This document shows, piece by piece, positions 57,001 to 64,000 of a DNA stretch of 64,000 bases. The stretch lies in NCBI GenBank assembly GCA_916610825.1, contig OU744451.1, positions 8,623,441-8,687,440 of the forward strand, given 5' to 3'. The position numbers were made by a program, and so were the translations under genes. Numbering within the stretch: the first letter of the stretch is position 1; the number at the start of each line of letters is the position of its first letter. Below the pieces are notes generated by a model, which ran no database searches, was not told the DNA's origin, and was given only the letters and a program-made list of their open reading frames with translations. Origin of the DNA: Haliclystus octoradiatus. Its lineage: Eukaryota > Cnidaria > Staurozoa > Stauromedusae > Haliclystidae.

Positions 57001-59506
57001 GTGTTGTAAAGCCTCTCAACCCATGCAAAAAATCTGTTAGAGTTTGTGAACTGTTCATGGCAGCATTGTGAACAGTTCATGGCAGCATTGTGAACAGTTC
57101 ATGTCAGAGATGTTAAGTGAACTAATTTCCATTGACTTTATCATGCATAAACAGTTCATTTAAACCGGGGCATTTAACGACTATGAACTGTTTTCACAGT
57201 GGATGTCAGCTCCCATCATCTGAACTAAAAGCTTTACTCAAAACAATCATTGCTATTGTCAAATAACTCATACAAAATAAGATTGACTTAAAATTCTAAC
57301 ATTCTTCTTTCACATTTTTCACACAATTCTTTTAAAAATTCGTAATTTAAATGTTATGTTTTTAGTTATATATTGTAATTTCTGGGTACGGTAGCCCTAT
57401 ATAAACCCTAATAATCAACCTTGACAATATCCTTAATTGTGAATACTTGTATGTCATCAGTTTACTAGATATTGTCTATACCTGGGTAGTGATTAATGCG
57501 CTAGCAGTTCATGAACTTCGTAAACTGTTTATGAAAATTTTATCAATAGTTTATAAGAATATGGCCATTTAGTGTTCATGAACTGCGTCTTGCATGAGTT
57601 ATGCCCAAGGCTTGTGTGATTTTTAGTCGTGATGAAATCGAATTGCTTATGCGTGAAACATTATATTATCATTAATGTAGCATCAAAACCATCTTTATGG
57701 TGGCTTTTTCAAGTGAATTATACATACTCACTCATACTCCAACATTGACATTAGATTATGTAATGATTAATATCTACATTTTAAATTTGTTTTACACACA
57801 ATTCACCAAGCGCGGTCACGCGATCCAAATGTCAAGCACAGCTTGACGCAAGCGGCAAGCTCTCAATCCGTTCCATAGAAACAGTTGCTATTTCTGATAT
57901 ACTGTTATGACGTTCAAGTCTTCATCTCAGTCGATTCTTGAAAGATTTTTATTATATTTAGATTCCTAATTTTTTTACCATAGCATCAGATAATTTTGAT
58001 AGCGTAAATTATATTCTTTTCCGATTTATATGCTTTTTAAGTAAGAAGAGTTTGACCGCAAATATCCAAGTCTTCCAGTCTGCTTCAAGCTGTGATCCCG
58101 CATTCCGTTTAGGGAGAACAACAGCAGCGCTTGGTGAATTGCTGTAAAACCTTACTGTCAGTGATATCCTTCATCATGGATGGAGGATCGTTCCATTTAT
58201 CTAAACGGAATTATTTTGATAAACGTACCCAACTACCATTGGTTTCCTGTTTTTGTTATCACTGTGTTATCTTGTTTTTCTTTTCGATTTCACTTGTAGT
58301 TGGTATTTGTAAAGCTAACCCTGGTTTAAATGATCCCAGTGGATCTGTATTTTTTAATGATGATGCATTAAAAACCATCAAACCAGTCAGACCATCTGAA
58401 GACCTATCGGTCACTCTGCCACGTGGTCTACAAAGTCTCTTTGCACCACCAACTCCACCAACAACAAGACGACAATCGAATCATGCACCTCCATTACAGA
58501 AACAGAGATCTGACTCAGGAGGTAAGATTCACAGTTAGTGCGAATCCAATGTATCAACTCTATTGATTATATCGAGGTTTTATTGTGCTAGAGCGCTCTA
58601 TTTCATACTACTTTGTATGTACACTGATTAATTGCTAGCATACAGACAAACTATGAACATGTTGAATACCTACACTGGTAACACTGTTGTATGTACACGG
58701 ATTCATTGCTAGTATACTAACAAGCTGTGAACATGTTGAATTATACATACATTTTTACTGCAGTTCTCGTTATCTCCGTCCTATCTTCACCCACTTATAA
58801 TATTTTGAATTTTCTTTGCAATGATTCCTGATTCCATTTTAATGTAATTGTAATAGGGTCAAGAAAAAAGCTCAAAGTAGAAGCAGTGAAATCATCATCA
58901 TCCAATGAAGAAGCGCCTCTATTGAAAACTAGTCCCATACCTCCTGTATTTCAACCAGAAGGAACAGAAGGACTTGCATTAGCTAATGTAGGAGTAGCAT
59001 CTTATATCCGACGAGAGTCAATGTCAGGAAAATCAGGCTTGCGTCGTTTATCTTCGTCGTCTCCTCGTACTTCTAAATCGGATATACAATCATCTGGTGA
59101 TGATGAGGATGATAGGAATCGACCAAAACTGCCGGATCCAAATCCAATTAATGGAAGACCTCGGTTTACAATCGGTAGAGTTACACCGAAAGCCGAGCAT
59201 CGATCTGAACGTTTAAAATTACAAAGATCAATTAGTGAATCAAGTGAAATGTCAGAACGTCTACGAAGAAATGATACAAATGGAATACCAGATGAATCGT
59301 TCACAAGTAACGATCATTCGTCCACATCTGATTTACTATCAAGAGACACTCATTATCAACAATATGGTCATTATCCAACAGCAACTACAAAAGTATCACT
59401 ACGCCGAGGGAAGCGTCAAACAGGATCGGATCCCGATGTGACGCTAAAGTCTGGACGTAATCGCGAACCATCGATATCATTAAAAGAAGGTGATTCTTAC
59501 GCCTAA
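42016..59506 (+). CDS. Bestrophin-like four-TM membrane protein, paralogue 2 (12 exons)
   Basis: Predicted 767-aa protein. Exons: 42016-42168, 45015-45075, 47021-47092, 48152-48253, 49336-49448, 50004-50107, 50895-51165, 52222-52446, 54302-54521, 56305-56415, 58300-58521, 58857-59506. Lengths and phases of exons 2-7 are identical to paralogue 1. TM segments fall at about residues 59-76, 79-95, 228-245 and 256-272. Shared signatures are VSPLVFPLAFSIN, DFQRRERVLQDLAEFKASSM, GLIIHLREYLL, LYEDFSDIAQ and QDKLDDPFDGMSEDD. Membership of the bestrophin/UPF0187 superfamily and anion-channel function are inferred from this layout. The tail (residues 368-767) is much longer than in paralogue 1, disordered, Ser/Arg/Asp-rich, with many RRxS-type potential kinase sites. 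Exon 11 has no counterpart in paralogue 1. Start: a second ATG at 42028 aligns with the start of paralogue 1, so Met5 may be the real start. Donor of exon 3 is a weak GTTTGT. AATAAA occurs at 59744-59749. Confidence 0.8.
43613..43735. repeat. 36-bp-arm inverted repeat
   Basis: TTGGCGCACAGTTTCCAATG...ATATTTGG (43613-43648) is the inverted counterpart of 43700-43735, with a 51-nt loop. Arms match at all but a few positions. It lies in intron 1 of paralogue 2. Possibly a small MITE; no duplication is seen. Confidence 0.75.
44003..44075 (+). repeat. tRNA-like SINE fragment
   Basis: ACTGGTAGCTCAGTTGCAGG resembles box A and GGGCTCGAACCGTCG box B, 35 nt apart. Too diverged to be a tRNA gene, and the body cannot be delimited. 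Confidence 0.45.
44194..44477. mobile_element. TA-flanked mariner-type MITE split by a palindromic element
   Basis: Left part 44194-44222 (CAGTGAAACCTGTATATAAC and CCAGCTA) and right part 44323-44477 (GACCACTATAGACAAGACAG to GGTTTGACTATA) are one copy of the 184-bp family. The 100-bp palindromic element at 44223-44322 sits inside, so it inserted later. Confidence 0.8.
44223..44322. mobile_element. 100-bp palindromic MITE, complete copy, TA TSD
   Basis: Inverted ends CCCCTGCGAAAAACAGTTCA and TCCCTGCGAAAAACAGTCCA (reverse complement), interior made of TTCATGAACTGTTCATGA words. TA lies on each side, and the reconstructed empty site matches other copies of the host MITE. This defines the boundaries of the GTTCATGAAC family. 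Confidence 0.85.
44484..44951. mobile_element. Second mariner-type MITE copy, interrupted by a 342-bp insert
   Basis: 44484-44519 (AATTGACCACTATAGATAGT...) and 44864-44951 (TTCAATAAAAAATACTGTTT...GGTTTGACC) are consecutive pieces of the 184-bp family. The intervening 44522-44861 has weak inverted ends (AAAGAGGCACTATTGACCGG and AAAGGGTCAAACAAGACCGA) with TA on both sides, suggesting another TA-targeting insertion. Confidence 0.6.
45395..45510. mobile_element. Partial mariner-type MITE, reverse orientation
   Basis: CCACCTGTCTATAGTGACCA, ATTGAATCAACC and TCACCTGTCCATAGTGGTCA match the reverse complement of the 184-bp family. Both termini are missing. Confidence 0.65.
45890..46100. repeat. Dispersed repeat, second copy at 9815-10022
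   Basis: Same orientation and same order of blocks as 9815-10022 (TTGAATTTTATTGT, GAGCTTCATGGTCTTTGATT, ATGATTTTGCGAATCCA, GGCTCTG.CCGTAA). Located in intron 2 of paralogue 2. Confidence 0.75.
47575..47690 (-). repeat. tRNA-like SINE fragment
   Basis: On the minus strand, GCAGTGGTTAGGGTGC (box A-like) precedes GGTCTTGGGTTCAATTTC (box B-like). It shares the GGTCTTGGGTTCAAT block with 11508-11576, so the two belong to one tRNA-derived family. Confidence 0.55.
47755..47908. mobile_element. mariner-type MITE copy, reverse orientation, intron 3
   Basis: From AAACCTGTTATAATGGTCAC to TATACAGGTTTACTGTA, the reverse complement of the 184-bp family with an internal shortening. Confidence 0.75.
50596..50771. 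mobile_element. mariner-type MITE copy, intron 6 of paralogue 2
   Basis: Starts CAGTGAAACCTGTATGTAAC and ends ATAACAGGTTTGACTG followed by TA. Full-length by comparison with 26954-27137. The left flank is CA rather than TA. Confidence 0.78.
50895..51165 (+). CDS. Exon 7 of paralogue 2: TM3-TM4 and acidic motif
   Basis: Counterpart of 30737-31007, same length and phases. Contains EYRSPRSIRSFTKIFIFIL, SPYVVAIIVSFLFGCLQG and LDDPFDGMSEDDINL. Substitutions relative to paralogue 1 cluster at the exon start and in the loop between TM3 and TM4 (GRESKNKYS versus GHQSKSYYS), leaving membrane helices and the acidic cluster nearly untouched. Confidence 0.9.
51535..51662. mobile_element. Partial mariner-type MITE, reverse orientation, intron 7
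   Basis: CAGCCACCTTTGCAGTATCT to GTACAGGTTTCACTGTA, matching the 5' two thirds of the family in reverse orientation, with its TA-adjacent terminus intact. Confidence 0.7.
53195..53364. repeat. Palindromic GTTCATGAAC-family element, longest array
   Basis: Inverted ends (AACAGTTCAGGAGTTCATGA and CTCCTGAACTGTTTTCGCAG) with at least six GTTCATGAAC decamers or near matches between them. Intron 8 of paralogue 2. It is followed by several hundred bp of more diverged CATGAA-rich sequence up to about 53960. Confidence 0.78.
55598..56132. repeat. 53-bp satellite array, about 10 units, intron 9 of paralogue 2
   Basis: Units of 53 bp with GCATAACATAGCTAATGGTA, a TTTAACAACTCTAGACATGT block and TTGCCTCTGAT. 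The stretch starting at 55741 recurs almost unchanged at 56006, exactly 265 bp (five units) later, so the array has a higher-order period. Confidence 0.9.
56632..56820. repeat. Palindromic GTTCATGAAC-family element, diverged, intron 10
   Basis: Ends CCCTGCAAAAAAAACAGTGC and (reverse complement) CCCCTGCGAGATCTTAGTTT, with inverted TTCATGAAC and GGCCCCAA/TTGGGGTC segments between. More CATGAAC-rich sequence surrounds it (56470-56640 and 57040-57190). Confidence 0.7.
57797..58134. repeat. ~340-bp TIR element ending next to exon 11
   Basis: CAATTCACCAAGCGC at 57799-57813 is inverted as GCGCTTGGTGAATTG at 58119-58133, and TTTTACA flanks extend the inversion on both sides. The interior is GC-richer than the surrounding intron (CGCGGTCACGCGATCC). 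The right end is 166 bp from the exon 11 acceptor of paralogue 2. The ORF start near 58131 is not considered a real exon start. Confidence 0.6.
58857..59506 (+). CDS. Terminal exon of paralogue 2: long disordered tail
   Basis: 650-nt last exon coding about 216 residues ending EGDSYA before TAA. It opens SRKKLKVEAVKSSSSNEEAP, aligned with PRKKLTKTS...EEVPLL of paralogue 1's last exon, then diverges completely. Sequence is dominated by Ser, Arg, Asp and Pro with basic-Ser motifs (RRESM, RRLSSSS, LQRSISESSEMSE), predicting a disordered, possibly phosphoregulated cytoplasmic tail. Confidence 0.8.
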
Positions 59507-60373
59507 TGAATAGCGTGCCACAGGTGTATCATGAGTGAGTAGTTGTAGCGATTACAAAACAGATTCTACCGATATCAATCTATGACCACTGGGATACCTT
59601 ACAAAAAGCCTGATGAGATCTTTGAGCATGCAATGCTAAAGAAAGATTTACGCATTTCCTCAATTTGGTTGATTTCTCTTGATGCTCGCTGAAGCTATGT
59701 TGGGCTAAACTGTAAATCAGCCAGAGGACATCTTCCGTCCACCAATAAAGATATGATCTCCTCTTCACCAGAATTTTTCTGCTTTACTTTAACTCCTGTT
59801 TTAAATAATCCATTTGCCTTGTATCAGTCACAAAGACGCTACAAGTGAATTTTAGTTAAATAACAATTAATTAATAATGATGTTATAAACATGTCGACTT
59901 ATTTTGACGATTATTCTGAGATAGCTTCAAGTATCAGTTTAATACGTTTTTCATATTGCTTTGCATAAACATAATTTGCTGATAATTATCAATGAAGAAT
60001 TGTATATTGGTGTAATTTTTATTGTCAATGTAATAGAACTTATTTGTACAAAAGTACACACTTATGAATCGTTTGTCATTAATTCTATAACTGTTTCATG
60101 CATATATAGCTCCTTTAATGTCACAACGCCATGGGAAGGAAGCATCAAGCAAAATCAGACCCCGAATATCATTACATATTGTTTACATTGAATAATGGTC
60201 TACATTTTAAAATGTTATAGAACTTTGTGCTGGGGTTGTTAGATTACAAAGGAATAAATAGTTTCTTGCTAAATTTTTTCAAATTTCCTATAGATTTTGC
60301 AATAGTTTCCTACTTCTAGTGGAATGAAACTGTGTCCCTTCCATCAGTAGTAATTACTGATTACTACTTGCCC
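59507..60373 (+). other. 3' flank of paralogue 2
   Basis: Follows the TAA stop. AATAAA at 59744-59749 is the first good polyadenylation signal, about 240 nt after the stop. No further gene is seen. Confidence 0.5.
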
Positions 60374-60423
60374 AGAGCTACCCCCTAGAGCTACCCCCTA
60401 GAGCTACCCCCTAGAGCTACCCC
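60374..60423. repeat. 13-bp tandem repeat, about four units
   Basis: Perfect repeats of AGAGCTACCCCCT, the last unit shortened by one C. A local C-rich strand in an AT-rich setting. Confidence 0.9.
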
Positions 60424-60565
60424 TTTCGATCTTATGGGGAAACCAATCAATCATTAACAAAGCCAAGTACAATTGATACCTTCAGATCTTATTTGGCTTT
60501 ATTACATATGGGAGCCAAACCAACCAAGAATAAAGATCATTTAATATAAATAAAAGACAACAGAT

Positions 60566-61063
60566 ACACAGGGAAATTTTAGCTGTTGCGAAACAAATTT
60601 TGCTTGTTTCAAATCTGTTACATTTATTTTAAGCTAGCCCAAAGTATCTTGCTTCTGAAAAATATCTTGTTTCAAGCTAAAAATTATTGCTTGTGTCCAA
60701 TTTTGAAATTTTGAAGCGATTTGGACTTGCAAAAACGCTTGACAGTAGTTGGCACGTTGATAGTTGGGAATGTACAATACATTTTGGTAAACGATACATT
60801 TTTGCTAATGTTAAGGCTGCATCATTTACATTAGATATGATTGTTGAACCAGAGAATTCACAGATTGTAAAATTCAAATACAATTTAATGTTAACAGATA
60901 GATAGTCGATACAACTCTCAGTAATATAAATAAAGATTTACTGTATATATGAATTACTACGAGGCTAAGTAAATAGGAGGCTATTACGTCACTACTCTTA
61001 CAACAAGGAATTTTTGCTCAAAACAAGTGAAACTATCTTTCAAGAATTCATATTTTCCTGTGT
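60566..61063. repeat. Possible TIR element with ACACAGGRAAA ends
   Basis: ACACAGGGAAATTTTAG at the left is inverted as ATTTTCCTGTGT at the right, with GCTTGTTTC and GAAACAAG/AAAACAAGTG words in both subterminal zones. The plus ORF 60687-60905 inside shows no known domain. Boundaries and class are uncertain. Confidence 0.4.
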
Positions 61064-61509
61064 AGAGAGCATTTCCTTGTGCCCGTGAATAGAAGAATCC
61101 CGCTCGCTGACATTTGACGTAAACGTTACACGAGACATTCAGAATAAATTCAAAGATGACGACGTGAATCAGAGCATTAAAAGTAGTTTTAAACGCAAAA
61201 TGATTTTGCTGGATGCTATGTCAAATACAATGTTCATTGCTGCACATATCGTCTTACAATAATATTACTCTAAATAAAAATTTCAATAGAACCTATTTAT
61301 GCATACTATAATATTTACAATAAATAATAAGCTTTTATTAATTAAAATGGGCTACTGTCTTGACTTCCCATAGGTGTCTCTTCACCCTTAAGAGCCACGT
61401 CCCGTCATATGTCTACAACTGGAATGTACGATTTTAGAAAAATTCCAATAAAGTCCTGCATAGCAATCTGGGATAGGAAATTTGATTGCAGGTGCCGTTA
61501 TGAGCCGTC

Positions 61510-63912
61510 TCATTTTGAACACATAACACAGGAAATGCTTTTGTTTTCTTCATAAGGAGGACATGGCAATATAGATCTTCGGGGACAACTTGCCCCTACG
61601 TAAGCGACACGGCTTGCTCTTCTCATATCCCCTCCCCCTGGTAAACCCTCGGCTTCACCATCAACGCATATAAACTCAGTCCTTTGTGTTCCAGTTTTAG
61701 ATGACATCATTAGACCTTGATATTGCTTAACCCAATTTTCAGGACAATTAAGTCTTGCTGGTATAACAATGGCATCACTTTGTTTCAGTAATTGACACAC
61801 AGAGCATTTAACAGCATATAAATCCTGTGATACTCTTTGTCGACCATCAATGAATAGATTTGTTCCAAGCTCATAAACTATAGCGTTTAAACGACCAACT
61901 TTGCTGCGAGCACGTGTGAAATCAGTTGAATTTGCATAAGAGACATTAGTTGGCAAGCACAAATAATTTGCACCTCCGCCTCTGTCCAATAGAGGAGATG
62001 TGGAGGCTAGACCTTGGAGAAAAATAGTAAAACAAATGCTGAAAAATCCACAATTCAGAAAAAGATAGATAATAAAATTATAAAATTCAACATTTTTCTT
62101 GTCATCATTGTAAAATTAAGTATATAAATTTCAAAATCAGAAAGTAACGTTAATTCCCAGCATTGCTCTTTATCAATAGACTTCAGGTAGCATATAAGCT
62201 AGATCAAATACTATATTCCTACAGATTCCGTAATTTAATTTATGCGTGTCCAATAAAAAGCTATATGATTTATCCAATTCCTACTGAGATGTTCCATGAC
62301 ACGCTAAGATTACTACTATTTCATCGATTGGCTCCGGTTCGACGTGACATTGTATGTATGTATGTATTTTTGTAGTACGATGTCTAACTGGTAAATTTGA
62401 CACAGGATAAATCGATCAAACATTCTCATTTACATGTGGCCTATATGTTAAAACTAATGAAACACTAACCGTAGCACTCTGGTGTGACACAGATGTTTCT
62501 TTGTGTCATGAACTTGTTCACAACATCTACAAATGCACATGACCTAACTATATAGCAGGCGATGTCAGTCCCTTATTCACTGAGCAGTACAGATGGAGGC
62601 TAATGATCAGAAACAAGTACTTCGCTGCTGCTATATATCGTTGATAAATCTATTGGGCCCTGTTGATGCATCATTGGTATGCTCAGGGCCCGACAAAGGC
62701 AGGATCCCAGGATGACCATAGATTCCAGAAGGTTAGAGCAAATTCAGAAGAAAATTGATATTTTAGATGATTAATTGGTCAACCATCAACACTACAAAAA
62801 TTCAGAAGAAAAATGTTGAAATGCTTCTAGGATTCTATCAGAAGGCTGAATTATTTGTCACACCCTAGGTGTAATGCTTGCTCGAAACTATTTGCTGTAA
62901 TTTCATACCTATCTTATATCCTATATTCATTATTCAGACCAGTTGAATTAGAACTGTTCCAGAATGATGATCATGAAACTCACCATTATAGATTCGTTTT
63001 GTATTTCTAGGACATTTTGTACGACCCCATCGGATAAATGTCCCCCCTTTGTTATTTTGTGACCCCGAGGATCCATCACAGCTAGAATTATATCCTGAAA
63101 ATGATAGAAAGTGTTAGTGTTAGGATAATAGTGTATGTTAGATGAGCAGAGGACAGCATAATAACACACAGAGAATTGATCATTGGGCTATTGATCAGCA
63201 AAAATAATCATATTATTAATCAAAGATAAAATTTACAAAAGAACGATCTTCATTAATAATATTTCGCAAAACGTCAACGCATTTGAGTTTAAAATTTACC
63301 CACACTGCAGTAATAATATATATTAATGTATGATTATCAGCTTTCTTGCCGTCCATGAATGTTATTAATTATTAAATTTCATACCTGATCGCCCTCTCTC
63401 CCCTTTTAATCCTTTGGGTCCAGGTAAACCCCTTGAACCAGGCGGACCGACTGGACCATATATCTAAAAACGAAAGTTATTGAAATATTAATTTGCATAA
63501 TGTATGACAGTGCGCATAAAGTATGTATACACTTGAAATTATAAATTATCAAACCATCGTATGCCTTGAATCTTATATGATCCCTCCAGTTGGTGTATAT
63601 GCGTTTGAATTTTTAATAGGCTGCACTTATTAACCGCAATCTTATGATGCAATTGATAAAATAACAATAATAAAAATAAAAGGTCACAACCAGAGCACAA
63701 GGTTTAATTGAAAATTCCGACGAATGCGCACTACATGTACTCATGCTCCACATAATATAGCTAATCAATACTAAAGGAACATTTGTTACATAAATGCCTA
63801 AAATATCTCCAACGGTGTTGTTTAAATCTTACTGAAGAAGGTTTGCCAGGCAATCCTCTTAATCCTTGTGGCCCACGAGGTCCAGTATTCAATTCTTCGC
63901 AATTGCAAACTC
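61510..63912 (-). CDS. Short-chain collagen C4-like protein, 3' part of gene (4 exons)
   Basis: Minus-strand gene entering from beyond the right edge. Exons in transcript order: 63833-63912, 63463-63385, 63094-62984, 62012-61510, with AG/GT borders and consistent phases; the stop is TGA at 61510-61512. The first two exons encode Gly-X-Y collagen repeats (GPRGPQGLRGLPGKP; GPVGPPGSRGLPGPKGLKGE). The third encodes YNSSCDGSSG and GGTFIRWGRTKCP. The fourth encodes NGLASTSPLLDRGGGANYLC, LPTNVSY, CSVCQLLKQSDAIVIPA, CPENWVKQYQGLMMS, EFICVDGEAEG, LPCPPYEENKSISCVMC. The (F/Y)xRWGRxxCP ... GGGANYLCLP ... CxVC ... CPPY layout is the C-terminal domain of sponge/cnidarian short-chain (spongin-like) collagens, secreted matrix proteins. 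Paired cysteines suggest disulphides. A minus-strand AATAAA is at 61334-61339. Signal peptide and the rest of the collagen domain are outside the window. Confidence 0.85.
62013..62983. other. Last intron of the collagen gene
   Basis: 971-bp intron between the WGRxxCP exon and the GGGANYLCLP exon. It contains a TGTA microsatellite (62352-62366) and, near 62725-62860, a segment resembling 53625-53770 (shared AGATTCCAGAAGGTTAGAG-like and TCTAGGATTCTATCAGAAGG-like words), a further dispersed repeat. Confidence 0.5.
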
Positions 63913-64000
63913 CTAAAATAGAAATAGAAAATTTAAAATCCCAGCTCTTCAGATACAGTGCTGTACTTAATTGCTGCCATTTGAAGTATAGTATTTACAA

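Noticed and set aside
58131..58299. Possible alternative first exon of paralogue 2 with a hydrophobic stretch (ORF from 58131)
   Set aside because: The hydrophobic run is the pyrimidine-rich tract before a good CACTTGTAG acceptor, and the phase of exon 10 joins perfectly to exon 11 at 58300; the upstream part lies in a TIR repeat.
59002..59304. 100-codon minus ORF
   Set aside because: Antisense shadow of the last exon of paralogue 2, whose plus frame is supported by splice junctions and paralogy.
1..64000. CRISPR arrays, operons, ribosome binding sites, origins
   Set aside because: The window is clearly eukaryotic; the short direct repeats present are tandem without unique spacers.

Overview
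The window is a piece of an AT-rich invertebrate animal nuclear genome. The evidence is multi-exon genes with canonical GT-AG introns of about 0.6 to 3.7 kb, tRNA-derived SINEs, LTR and non-LTR retroelements, several DNA-transposon families with readable target-site duplications, and a decayed Polinton/Maverick. The species cannot be fixed from sequence alone. The gene content (a GGGANYLCLP/short-chain collagen C4-like gene and a bestrophin-like pair) fits a marine invertebrate, but that is inference.

Layout. 1-6.7 kb: a Ty3/gypsy-like retrotransposon on the minus strand (139-bp LTR, SAP-like plus zinc-knuckle gag, protease, reverse transcriptase). It is cut in the RT by a 3.8-kb TIR element flanked by a 9-bp duplication, which itself carries a 571-bp TIR element. 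7.0-8.4 kb: a frameshifted single-exon glycosyltransferase-like gene next to a non-LTR RT fragment. 8.4-12.6 kb: mostly unassigned, with a dispersed repeat, a tRNA-like SINE head and a long hairpin. 12.9-19.2 kb: a decayed Polinton (protein-primed polymerase B on the minus strand; packaging ATPase, two small Polinton-type genes and an integrase on the plus strand), all broken and with catalytic residues lost. 19.3-25.1 kb: TIR elements, three with 8-bp duplications.

24.2-59.5 kb is the genic core: two tandem, same-strand paralogues of a four-TM bestrophin-like (UPF0187/RFP-TM-like) membrane protein. They have 11 exons (546 aa) and 12 exons (767 aa). The membrane domain and the intron phases are shared exon for exon, while the cytoplasmic C-terminal tails have diverged. 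Their introns hold most of the repeats: TA-flanked mariner-type MITEs, a palindromic GTTCATGAAC-rich family, SINEs, a 53-bp satellite with a higher-order period, and hAT-like elements.

61.5-64 kb: the 3' half of a minus-strand collagen gene (Gly-X-Y exons followed by a cysteine-rich C-terminal domain). It runs off the right edge.

Exon boundaries come from splice consensus, phase continuity and comparison of the two paralogues. Promoters and transcription starts could not be located.
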